From contig CAZFEK010000022.1 of assembly GCA_964517465.1 (NCBI GenBank), positions 5,753 to 69,752 on the forward strand: 64,000 nucleotides of DNA, in the 5' to 3' direction. Under the pieces are notes generated by a model. That model saw only the letters and a list, made by a program, of their open reading frames with translations. It ran no database searches and was not told the origin of the DNA. The translations under genes were made by a program, and so were the position numbers. Numbering within the stretch: position 1 is the first letter of the stretch; each line of letters begins with the position of its first letter. The DNA comes from JACPUX01 sp964517465 (GTDB lineage: Bacteria > Pseudomonadota > Gammaproteobacteria > Burkholderiales > Casimicrobiaceae). Of the stretch, positions 35,285 through 43,248 are shown one piece after another.

Positions 35285-35488
35285 GGGATCAGCATTTTAG
35301 CAGGGGCGATGCCGCATTCGGATTGAGGTCTCAAAACGAGAGGCGTTACGCGAGCGCGCCTTCGAAGACTGCGCTGGCGCGGCAAACGACGCCCTTCAAG
35401 GCGCATGCCGCTCGGTCGGCCAGAGGGGGCGGCAAAAACTCGCCGTGCTCAGGGCATGGAGCACAACCCAACCCTTATCCGCGGGCCA
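35285..35488. other. Intergenic region between the DUF454 gene and the amidohydrolase
   Basis: 204 bases. No gene, terminator or repeat that I can support. Confidence 0.5.
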
Positions 35489-36325
35489 TCATTTCGCCGG
35501 CCGCCGAAAAAGCCGGGCCGCATTGCCCTGCGCAATCTTCTCGGCCACTTCTCTTGGCAATTCTGCCAGCCATTCCCGGTAGCCGTTCATGATGCGTCCG
35601 TAATCCTCCCAGCGCTCGTTGACCCAGGTGTCCGAGCCCAGAAGAAAACGATCGGGATAGCGCTCGAAGAGTTTCTTCCATTCGGGGCGCAGGCGGCCAC
35701 CGGCGGCGACTTCATCGCGATAGGACAGTTCGCCCCAAAGCGTGGGGTATTTCTCGAAATAGCGGGCGATCACTTCCGGCGCGGCAGTGAAGCCGCTATG
35801 CGCCCAAATGATCTTCGCTCGCGGGTTGTGGGCGAAAAGGTGATCCACGGCCTCGGCATCGGAATGGGCGTGCAGATAGAGATCGTGCCGGACGGCAAAG
35901 TCGACCATCTTTTTGACCCAGGGTGAGGCGGCATCCTGGCCGAAGAGATGAAATTCGCCGATGCCTTGATAACCGCCGCGGGCGAATTCCTGTTCGATCA
36001 GCGCATAAATGTCCGGATCGGAAAACCAAGTGTAACGGTCCGCGCGCACAGCGTAGGGGCGGATGAAAGGCACTACCCAGAGCCCGGGCGGTGCCGCCTC
36101 GAACAGGGCGCGCGAGCCCTCGTTTGGGCGGCTGTTGGCCAGAATGCCGCTGATGCCGTGCTCTCGAAAGAGGTTGAGCACGCGCGGCAGAGGGTAGGGG
36201 TCCCGCGCTTCGACGTTGTAATGCAAATGGGCATCGAACAACGGCAGCGCCTCTTTGCCCTGCGCCTTGGGAAGAACGAACATTGCCAGCAGACAGAACA
36301 CGGACCATCGCCACGGAGACATCAT
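35489..36325 (-). CDS. Exported amidohydrolase-family protein
   Basis: 278 residues from an ATG at 36325, with GGAG 6 nt upstream. Signal peptide (1-22, ending KAQG). Metal-site motifs of amidohydrolase family 2: DAHLHYN near the N-terminus, FHLFGQ, LHAHSDAEAVDHL, IWAHSGF and LLGSDTWVN. A periplasmic metal-dependent hydrolase of unknown substrate. Longer start (36403) is open but lacks signal logic. Confidence 0.8.
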   Translation of the reverse strand: MMSPWRWSVFCLLAMFVLPKAQGKEALPLFDAHLHYNVEARDPYPLPRVLNLFREHGISGILANSRPNEGSRALFEAAPPGLWVVPFIRPYAVRADRYTWFSDPDIYALIEQEFARGGYQGIGEFHLFGQDAASPWVKKMVDFAVRHDLYLHAHSDAEAVDHLFAHNPRAKIIWAHSGFTAAPEVIARYFEKYPTLWGELSYRDEVAAGGRLRPEWKKLFERYPDRFLLGSDTWVNERWEDYGRIMNGYREWLAELPREVAEKIAQGNAARLFRRPAK

Positions 36326-36430
36326 GCCTAGCTCCAAATCAAAACAGGGTTCGAAAAACGGGATTCTGGGCGTGGACAAGAACTGGGAGTATGCTTGCCG
36401 CAACGCTCACTCTGACCAGGAATCGGCCAC

Positions 36431-36787
36431 ATGGTGCAATTACTGTTGCGTTGGGGTCTCAATGCGCTGGCGCTGATGGCGCTGCCCTACCTCTTTACCT
36501 CGATCCGCATCGAGGACTTTTGGACCGCGCTGCTGGTGGCGCTGGTGCTGGGCCTGATCAACGCCCTAGTGCGCCCGCTGCTCTTTCTGCTCACCTTGCC
36601 GATCACGCTGCTCACCTTGGGCCTGTTTATTTTTGTGCTCAACGGACTTTTGTTCTGGGCGGTGGCCAACATGGTGCCGGGCTTCTCGGTCGGCGGATTC
36701 TGGTCGGCAGTGGGCGGCGCGCTGGTATATAGCCTCATCTCCTGGGTTTTGAACGCCGTTTTTTCCGACAAGAAAGGCAAAGACTAA
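36431..36787 (+). CDS. Phage-holin-IV/YvlD-family membrane protein
   Basis: 118 residues, four predicted helices separated by short turns, ending in a basic tail (DKKGKD). Family signature NALVRPLLFLLTLPITLLTLG (about 38-58). Despite the family name these are chromosomal membrane proteins of unknown role; no phage gene is near. Confidence 0.85.
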   Translation: MVQLLLRWGLNALALMALPYLFTSIRIEDFWTALLVALVLGLINALVRPLLFLLTLPITLLTLGLFIFVLNGLLFWAVANMVPGFSVGGFWSAVGGALVYSLISWVLNAVFSDKKGKD

Positions 36788-36900
36788 GGGGCAGAGCGAC
36801 GGTCAGTTCGGAGCCTGAACGCCGCAGTGCCCGTTCTCCCGCCCCTCCACTGCGTGGGGAGACGACCGCGCCGCTGCGCGGCGAGAAGGCTCAAGCAGGC

Positions 36901-36913
36901 GGCAAAATTTGCC
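36901..36913. promoter_or_regulatory. GGCAA-N3-TTGCC motif, copy 2
   Basis: GGCAAAATTTGCC, extending to CGGCAAA-A-TTTGCCG at 36900-36914; 34 bp before the EF-hand protein start. Confidence 0.45.
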
Positions 36914-36947
36914 GTTACTGGGGTATGAGTAGTCCCTGGGAGCGGTC

Positions 36948-38000
36948 ATGCGCATCGTCGGAACTGAAATGACCTTGGCCTCGAGCCATGCGCTCAGCGC
37001 ACGGCGCGAGGTCACCGAGAGCCTGCGGGCCTGGGTGGGCCCGCGACGGCCCGACTTCGAAGGCCGCGAAGCCCGACGCCCGGCGCCGCCGCCGGCACCA
37101 CCCCCCGCGCCGGCAAAAGCTGCCAAAGAGACCAATCCGACCGCCATAGACCAAGCCGTCGAGGCGGCCGATGGCGACCCCATGCTCAGCCTGCTACGCA
37201 CCATGATCGAGGCGATGACCGGCATCCGCATCAAAGTCTTTCGCGCCGACGATTTGGCCCAGGTCGCGGCCCCGCCTGAGCTGCGCGACCCCAAGGAAGC
37301 CGCCAGCAATCCATCGGCGCGAGGCCCGGCAGGATTCGGCGTCGAATACGATTACCACGAAGTGCGCGAAGAGCACGAAGCCACGGCCTTTGCCGCCAGC
37401 GGCGTGGTGCGCACCGCGGATGGCCAGGAGATCGAATTTCAGGTGTCTCTGGCGATGTCCCGCAGCTACCGCGAAGAGAGCAACGTCAGCTTGCGCTTGG
37501 GCGATGCCCGGCGCAAAGACCCTTTGGTGATCAACTTCTCAGGCTCGGCTGCACAACTGACCGAGGCGCGTTTTGCTTTCGATCTCGACGCCGACGGGCA
37601 AACCGAAAGCCTCCCGGGGCTTGCCTCGGGGAGCGGCTTTCTGGTTTTCGATCGCAACGGCAACGCGAAGGCCGATGATGGCAGCGAACTCTTGGGCCCG
37701 CAAAGCGGGGACGGTTTTGCCGAGCTGGCGAGGCTCGACGAAGACGGCAACGGCTGGATCGATGAAGGCGATGCCGCTTTCCAGCGCCTCTATGTTTGGT
37801 CGCCCGATGCAGACGGGGGCGGCGCCTTGCGCTCTCTCACCGAGTCCGATGTCGGCGCAGTGGCGGTAAACGCGGTCGAAACGCCTTTCGAACTGCGCAG
37901 CGCGAACAACAGCTCTTTGGGCGCGGTTCGAGCGACCAGCGTGTATCTCAAAGAAAGCGGCGGGGCGAGCAGCGTCCAGCAAATCGACCTCAGCGTTTGA
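36948..38000 (+). CDS. EF-hand/dockerin-like calcium-binding protein, unknown function
   Basis: 350 residues, no signal peptide. N-terminal part has a Pro/Ala-rich linker (about 44-60) and an unrecognised segment. A Ca-binding cluster follows: DLDADGQTE (about 212), DRNGNAKADDGSELLG (about 237) and DEDGNGWIDEGDAAF (about 264), each with acidic residues spaced as in EF-hand loops; then SPDADGGG. The C-terminal 60 residues are Ser/Ala/Val-rich. It might be secreted by a type I system (no gene nearby) or be flagellum/surface-linked. Start after GGGAG (36937-36941) at an ATG; another ATG is at 36969. Confidence 0.65.
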   Translation: MRIVGTEMTLASSHALSARREVTESLRAWVGPRRPDFEGREARRPAPPPAPPPAPAKAAKETNPTAIDQAVEAADGDPMLSLLRTMIEAMTGIRIKVFRADDLAQVAAPPELRDPKEAASNPSARGPAGFGVEYDYHEVREEHEATAFAASGVVRTADGQEIEFQVSLAMSRSYREESNVSLRLGDARRKDPLVINFSGSAAQLTEARFAFDLDADGQTESLPGLASGSGFLVFDRNGNAKADDGSELLGPQSGDGFAELARLDEDGNGWIDEGDAAFQRLYVWSPDADGGGALRSLTESDVGAVAVNAVETPFELRSANNSSLGAVRATSVYLKESGGASSVQQIDLSV

Positions 38001-38195
38001 GCGCCTGGCTCAAGGGGGCACCGTAGGACGGCGATCCCAGCAGGTCCTTCGTTGCGGGGCGGCGAGGGCATCGCGCTCGGCAGGAAGGAAGGTCCAACTA
38101 TCCGCTGACGGTTGCCCGCAAGAGTCCCTATGACCCAAGCGATCCCTGGCTGAGCGCTTTGGCCGGCACGGCTGCGAGCGGTTTCCCCGACCGGC
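38001..38195. other. Intergenic region after the EF-hand gene
   Basis: 195 bases. A 31-codon open stretch at about 38108-38203 ends in-frame, but I find no start signal or relative. No terminator seen. Confidence 0.4.
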
Positions 38196-39191
38196 TCATT
38201 TGAATTCATAGCTGCCGCGCCCGCCCAGCCATTCACGCGCACCGCCGTCCCGCAGCCATTGGGATGCCTCCGAGTCGCCGCGCAGATGGGCTCGCCAGAA
38301 TGCCGTGCTGAGTGCCATCACCGCGCTAGACGACGTATCGGCCTCCAAGCGCGTGTTGCCGCTGAACTGGTGATGCGCCGCGCCGTCGATCACCAGGAGG
38401 TATTTGTCGGGTTGGGGCATGAAGCGATAGGGCTCACGCCGGTTCTGCGGCGAAGCGCCGGTACCGAGCACGTCTTCGTCGCGGCTGCCGGTAATGCTCA
38501 TGAAAGGCAACCGTATCGAACCGAAGCGTTCCGGCCAATGCTCGGGCCTCCCGACAGCGGCGGGGCTCAGCGCCAAAGCGGCCTTGAGTCTGGGTTCGGC
38601 CATGTTCCCGGCCTGAGGAAAGCGTTCTCCGGACAACGCCATGGTGGTCCGCGCGCCGAAGGAATGGCCGCTCATGCCGATTCGGTCGAGGTCGATCTCT
38701 CGCCACTCGCCCTGGGATCGGCGTCGCGCCAGCTCGTCGAGGACAAAGCGCACGTCCTCGAGCCGCGCCTTAAATTGCTCGGCATTGGCGCCTTTTCCCA
38801 GCGCATCCCGCGGCCGCTGGCGTCCTCCCGACGCGTCTCGCAAGAGCCCGGCATCACTGCCGGGGTGCTGCAAATGCAGGCTGACGAAACCGTGGCTGGC
38901 CCAATGGCGACCCCAAAGCTCTCCGGCGCGTGCCGAACCGCCCAGACCGTGGGAAAAAAGAATCAAGGGATAGCTGCCTGGTGCGGATCCAAGCGCCCTT
39001 GGACGGTAAACCCGCAGCGGCAAATCTCGCTTTCGGCTGGCGTCATGCCAGGTGGTCTCGATGACCTCGATCGCCTCCGGACCTGCTTGACGATAACGAT
39101 CGGCTGTTCCTGCACCGGCGGCGCAGGCCAACAGAGAGAGCGCGAGGCTCAAAGCAAGCGGCAGTGCAGGAGATCGGCAGTTGGAAGGCAT
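38196..39191 (-). CDS. Alpha/beta hydrolase, PAF-acetylhydrolase/dienelactone-hydrolase-like lipoprotein
   Basis: 331 residues. Signal with lipobox SLLAC (Cys23). Nucleophile elbow GMSGHSFGA (near 175), acid in TGSRDEDV, His in DGAAHHQFSG: complete catalytic triad in order. Oxyanion region FSHGLGGSA. Probably an envelope-anchored esterase. GGAG stands 8 nt before the ATG at 39191; an earlier start at 39218 was rejected. Divergent from grpE. Confidence 0.82.
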   Translation of the reverse strand: MPSNCRSPALPLALSLALSLLACAAGAGTADRYRQAGPEAIEVIETTWHDASRKRDLPLRVYRPRALGSAPGSYPLILFSHGLGGSARAGELWGRHWASHGFVSLHLQHPGSDAGLLRDASGGRQRPRDALGKGANAEQFKARLEDVRFVLDELARRRSQGEWREIDLDRIGMSGHSFGARTTMALSGERFPQAGNMAEPRLKAALALSPAAVGRPEHWPERFGSIRLPFMSITGSRDEDVLGTGASPQNRREPYRFMPQPDKYLLVIDGAAHHQFSGNTRLEADTSSSAVMALSTAFWRAHLRGDSEASQWLRDGGAREWLGGRGSYEFK

Positions 39192-39275
39192 ATTGGGTGC
39201 TCCAAAGTGGCGTCCCAATTATAGGCAAGCACCCGGGCCGGCTTTGGTTCGGAAACTTTTTGTTGCTTTTGGGTA

Positions 39276-39300
39276 TTGAAATCGGGGTTTTCGTCCCCAG
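39276..39300 (+). promoter_or_regulatory. sigma32-type heat-shock promoter of grpE-dnaK-dnaJ
   Basis: TTGAAA (39276-39281), 13-base spacer, CCCCAG (39295-39300); consensus CTTGAAA-N13-CCCCAT. Start near 39307, 30 nt before grpE. No CIRCE here. Confidence 0.7.
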
Positions 39301-39335
39301 CTGGCTTCCGTTCGACTTCAATCTAGAGCCAGACT

Positions 39336-39905
39336 ATGCAGGACAATACCGCGCCAAACGGCGCCGAACCCCAGGATATCGATGCTCCTCAAGGCCTGCC
39401 CGCCGTCGAGCCAGGTGCCCAGGCCGAAACGCCACCCGTCGCCCCGGATGTGGAAGCGCACTTGAGCAAACTCAGAGCCGAAGTGGATGAATTGCGCGAC
39501 TCGTGGCTTAGGGCCAAGGCCGAAGGGGACAACATCCGCAAGCGCGCCCAGGCCGACGTGGCCGCGGCGCACAAATATGCCATCGAAAACTTCGCCGAGG
39601 CTCTGGTGCCGGTGATGGACAGCCTCCAGGCCGCGCTGGCGGCACCGCAAGCCAGCCTGGAGACCTTGCGCGCCGGCGTCGAATTAACTGCCAAGCAGCT
39701 TGGCGCAGCTTTTGAAAAAGGGGGCATCGTCACCGTCGATCCGGTGGGGGAGAAGTTTGACCCGCACCATCACCAGGCCATGGCGATGCTCGATAACGAT
39801 CAGCCGGCCAATACCGTGGTGCAGGTTTACCAAAAAGGCTATCTGGTGCACGAACGCGTTCTGCGTCCGGCCCTGGTGGTCGTTTCCAAAGGGAAGGGCG
39901 CTTGA
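39336..39905 (+). CDS. grpE: Nucleotide exchange factor GrpE
   Basis: 189 residues: a disordered acidic N-terminus (1-40), a long helix, and the GrpE beta domain with VDPVGEKFDPHHHQAM, PANTVVQVYQKGYLVHERVLRPALV. Exchanges ADP for ATP on DnaK. First gene of the chaperone cluster after the sigma32-like promoter. Confidence 0.95.
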   Translation: MQDNTAPNGAEPQDIDAPQGLPAVEPGAQAETPPVAPDVEAHLSKLRAEVDELRDSWLRAKAEGDNIRKRAQADVAAAHKYAIENFAEALVPVMDSLQAALAAPQASLETLRAGVELTAKQLGAAFEKGGIVTVDPVGEKFDPHHHQAMAMLDNDQPANTVVQVYQKGYLVHERVLRPALVVVSKGKGA

Positions 39906-40002
39906 AAAACAAGGGCAAAGGCGCCACTTACAGATCATCTGCGAACGCCGGCTGCTTTGGCCACCGGCGCTCCTAACCGACTCGAATTGAGGGGAAAGCA
40001 AA

Positions 40003-41934
40003 ATGGGCAAAATCATCGGCATCGACCTGGGTACTACCAATTCCTGTGTTGCCATCATGGAAGGCGGTAACCCGAAGGTGATCGAAAATTCGGAAGGCGC
40101 GCGCACCACGCCGTCTATCGTCGCCTACCAGGACGACGGCGAAATCCTGGTCGGGGCCTCGGCCAAGCGCCAGGCGGTGACCAATCCGAAGAACACGCTG
40201 TACGCGGTCAAGCGGCTCATCGGCCGGCGCTTCGAAGAAAAGGAAGTGCAAAAAGACATCGACCTCATGCCTTATCGCATTACCAAGGCCGACAATGGAG
40301 ACGCCTGGGTGGAGGTGCGCGGCAGGGCGATTGCGCCGCCGCAAATCTCCAGCGAAGTGCTGCGCAAGATGAAAAAGACCGCCGAGGATTATCTGGGCGA
40401 GCCGGTTACCGAGGCGGTGATTACCGTGCCCGCTTACTTCAACGATTCGCAGCGCCAGGCGACCAAGGACGCCGGCCGCATCGCCGGTCTGGAGGTCAAG
40501 CGCATTATCAACGAGCCCACTGCGGCAGCGCTCGCCTTCGGTCTCGACAAAAAAGGCGGCGACCGCAAGATTGCGGTCTATGACTTGGGCGGCGGCACCT
40601 TCGACGTTTCGATCATCGAAATTGCCGACGTCGAAGGCGAAATGCAGTTCGAAGTGCTTTCCACCAACGGCGATACTTTTCTGGGCGGCGAGGACTTCGA
40701 CCAGCGAGTGATCGACTATATCGTTACCGAGTTCAAGAAGGAGCAGGGGGTCGATTTGTCGAAGGACGTGCTCGCGCTGCAGCGCCTGAAAGATGCGGCC
40801 GAGAAGACGAAGATCGAGCTTTCGTCTTCGCAGCAGACCGAAATCAACCTGCCCTACATCACCGCCGACGCCGCGGGCCCGAAGCACCTGTCTTTGAAGA
40901 TCACCCGCGCCAAATTCGAGAGTTTGGTCGAGGAATTGATCGATCGCACCATCGAACCTTGCCGCATCGCCGTGAAAGATGCCGGCGTCAAGCTCTCCGA
41001 TATCAGCGACGTGATCCTGGTCGGGGGCATGACCCGCATGCCCAAGGTGCAAGACAAAGTGCGCGAATACTTCCTACGCGACCCCCGCAAAGACGTCAAT
41101 CCCGATGAGGCTGTGGCGGTTGGTGCGGCGATCCAAGCCTCGGTGCTCTCGGGCGAACGCAAGGATGTGTTGCTCTTGGACGTTACGCCCCTGAGTTTGG
41201 GCATCGAAACGCTGGGCGGCGTGATGACCAAGCTCATTCAGAAGAACACCACCATTCCGACCAAGGCCAATCAGGTGTTCTCCACTGCCGACGACAACCA
41301 GACGGCAGTCACCATCCACGTGCTGCAAGGCGAGCGGGAGATGGCGGCCGGCAACAAGAGCCTCGGGCAATTCAACCTGTCGGACATTCCGCCGGCGCCG
41401 CGCGGCATGCCGCAGATCGAAGTGACCTTCGACATCGACGCCAACGGCATTTTGCACGTGTCCGCTAAGGACAAAGCCACCGGCAAGGAAAACAAGATCA
41501 AGATCCAGGCCTCGAGCGGTCTTACCGAAGACGAAATCCAGCGCATGGTGAAAGATGCCGAAGCGCATGCCGAGGAAGACCATCGCACCCATGAGCTGGT
41601 CGATGCGCGCAACCAGTGCGACGCCGCTATCCATTCGGTGAAGAAGGCCCTCACCGAATACGGCAAAGAGTTGGACGCGGCCGAAAAAGACAAGATCGAA
41701 GCGGCGATCAAAGAAGCCGAAGAAGCGATCAAGGGCTCAGACAAGGCAGTGATCGAAGCCAAGGCGCAGGCCCTCATGACCGCGGCCCAGAAGCTGGGCG
41801 AAAAAATGTACGCCCAAGCACAAGCGCAAGGGCAAAGCGCCGCCGGAGCGCAGGGCGCGGCCGGCGGGAGCTCCAAGGCAGACGAGGAAAAAGTGGTCGA
41901 TGCCGAGTTTACCGAGGTGAAGGACAAGAAATAG
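40003..41934 (+). CDS. dnaK: Chaperone protein DnaK (Hsp70)
   Basis: 643 residues. ATPase motif GIDLGTTNSCV (5-15), phosphate loop YDLGGGTFDVS (about 195), adenosine motif VILVGGMTRMPKVQ, substrate-binding and lid domains, and C-terminal EEKVVDAEFTEVKDKK that recruits cochaperones. AGGGGAAAGC precedes the ATG. It is 97 bp after grpE and 135 bp before dnaJ, whose gap holds a repeat-rich element. Confidence 0.98.
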   Translation: MGKIIGIDLGTTNSCVAIMEGGNPKVIENSEGARTTPSIVAYQDDGEILVGASAKRQAVTNPKNTLYAVKRLIGRRFEEKEVQKDIDLMPYRITKADNGDAWVEVRGRAIAPPQISSEVLRKMKKTAEDYLGEPVTEAVITVPAYFNDSQRQATKDAGRIAGLEVKRIINEPTAAALAFGLDKKGGDRKIAVYDLGGGTFDVSIIEIADVEGEMQFEVLSTNGDTFLGGEDFDQRVIDYIVTEFKKEQGVDLSKDVLALQRLKDAAEKTKIELSSSQQTEINLPYITADAAGPKHLSLKITRAKFESLVEELIDRTIEPCRIAVKDAGVKLSDISDVILVGGMTRMPKVQDKVREYFLRDPRKDVNPDEAVAVGAAIQASVLSGERKDVLLLDVTPLSLGIETLGGVMTKLIQKNTTIPTKANQVFSTADDNQTAVTIHVLQGEREMAAGNKSLGQFNLSDIPPAPRGMPQIEVTFDIDANGILHVSAKDKATGKENKIKIQASSGLTEDEIQRMVKDAEAHAEEDHRTHELVDARNQCDAAIHSVKKALTEYGKELDAAEKDKIEAAIKEAEEAIKGSDKAVIEAKAQALMTAAQKLGEKMYAQAQAQGQSAAGAQGAAGGSSKADEEKVVDAEFTEVKDKK

Positions 41935-42069
41935 TCGAGAGCTGCGAGGGAGAGTCGAGAGTAGTCCGGGGCATTTCAGGGACCATTCTCGACTCGAACC
42001 GCTCAACGACGACAGAGTCGCCCGCTGTTATCGACTCAAAACTTTCGACTCTCGACTCTCGACTCCCCC
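41932..42069 (+). repeat. TCGACTC/GAGTCGA repeats with a long inverted repeat before dnaJ
   Basis: Three tandem TCGACTC units at 42045-42065, further copies at 41989-41995 and 42031-42037, and the reverse complement GAGTCGA at 41952-41958. A 13-base segment at 41950-41962 is exactly complementary to 42048-42060, which lies 10-22 nt before the dnaJ ATG. The mRNA can fold so that the dnaJ start region is paired. Confidence 0.8.
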
Positions 42070-43206
42070 ATGTCCAAACGCGACTACTACACCGTCCTCG
42101 GCGTCAACCGCGACGCATCCGAGGAAGAGATCAAAAAAGCTTATCGCAAGCTGGCGATGAAGCACCATCCGGATCGTAACCCGGACAACCCCAAGGCCGA
42201 GGAAGCGTTCAAAGAGGCGAAAGAAGCCTACGAGGTGCTCTCCGATGCCAAGAAGCGCGCAGCCTACGATCAGTTTGGGCACGCCGGCGTCGACCCGTCT
42301 GCAGCCGCAGGTATGGGTGGGGCGCAAGGCGGCTTTGGCGGATTCGGTGATGCCTTCGGCGACATTTTCAGCGAAATATTCGGCGGCGCAGGCGGCGGAC
42401 GCGGTCGTGGCAGCGGCATGTACCGCGGTGCGGATTTGCGCTACAACCTCGAAATCAGCCTCGAGGACGCGGCGCGCGGCACCGAGGCCAAGATTCGCAT
42501 TCCCACCATGGAAGAGTGCGAAACCTGCCGCGGCAGCGGCGCCAAGCCCGGAACGCAGCCCAAGACTTGCCCGCACTGCAACGGCTCGGGTCAGATTCGC
42601 ATTTCCCAAGGCTTCTTTTCCATTCAACAGACCTGTCCGCATTGCCACGGCAGCGGGCGTTATGTGGCCGATCCCTGCCGCGATTGCGGTGGTGCCGGCC
42701 GCATCAAGAAGCACAAGACGCTTTCGGTAAAGATTCCTGCCGGCGTCGATCAGGACGACCGCATACGTCTAGCCGGTGAAGGCGAACCGGGCTTGAATGG
42801 CGGGCCGCCGGGCGACCTCTACGTCGTGGTGAGTCTCAAGCCGCATTCGGTGTTTCAGCGCGAACAGAACGACCTGCATTGTGAAATGCCGATCAGTTTC
42901 GCCACGGCGGCCTTGGGGGGCGAAATCGAAATCCCCACGCTCGATGGCAGCGCCAAGATCAAGATTCCGCACGAGACGCAGTCCGGGCAGGTGTTTCGCT
43001 TGCGCGGCAAGGGTATCCGAGGGGTGAGAAGCTCCGGCCATGGCGACTTGTATTGCCATGTGGTCGTGGAAACCCCGGTAAAACTCACCGACCGGCAGAA
43101 AGAATTGCTGCGCGAATTCGAAGCGATCGAACAAAAGGACAGCGCAGTTCATAATCCTCGGGCCAAGTCCTGGATGGACAAGGTGCGCGAGTTCTTTTCC
43201 CAATAA
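42070..43206 (+). CDS. dnaJ: Chaperone protein DnaJ (Hsp40)
   Basis: 378 residues. J-domain with HPD (33-35), Gly/Phe-rich region (about 75-115), four CxxCxGxG zinc repeats (CETCRGSG, CPHCNGSG, CPHCHGSG, CRDCGGAG), then C-terminal substrate domains. The start is preceded by TCGACTCCCCC: no Shine-Dalgarno is present. Confidence 0.96.
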   Translation: MSKRDYYTVLGVNRDASEEEIKKAYRKLAMKHHPDRNPDNPKAEEAFKEAKEAYEVLSDAKKRAAYDQFGHAGVDPSAAAGMGGAQGGFGGFGDAFGDIFSEIFGGAGGGRGRGSGMYRGADLRYNLEISLEDAARGTEAKIRIPTMEECETCRGSGAKPGTQPKTCPHCNGSGQIRISQGFFSIQQTCPHCHGSGRYVADPCRDCGGAGRIKKHKTLSVKIPAGVDQDDRIRLAGEGEPGLNGGPPGDLYVVVSLKPHSVFQREQNDLHCEMPISFATAALGGEIEIPTLDGSAKIKIPHETQSGQVFRLRGKGIRGVRSSGHGDLYCHVVVETPVKLTDRQKELLREFEAIEQKDSAVHNPRAKSWMDKVREFFSQ

Positions 43207-43248
43207 GGCCCGATATCAGCCCGCCGCGATCAAAGGGCGCAGACGGGA

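Noticed and set aside
36431..36787. Prophage remnant because of the holin-family protein
   Set aside because: No other phage gene nearby; the family is mostly chromosomal.
38108..38203. Open stretch that could be a gene remnant after the EF-hand gene
   Set aside because: About 31 codons, no start signal and no recognisable relative.
39192..39335. CIRCE before grpE
   Set aside because: No TTAGCACTC-type half-sites; the sigma32-like pair explains heat induction.
39973..41052. 359-codon minus-strand frame opposite dnaK
   Set aside because: Shadow of dnaK; composition is His/Asp/Gly-rich without family features. The same applies to the long frames opposite nadK, GGDEF-EAL, fumarase, acs and groEL.
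41932..42069. CRISPR or transposon end in the dnaK-dnaJ gap
   Set aside because: Repeats are 7 bp and tandem, with no spacers, no cas genes and no transposase.
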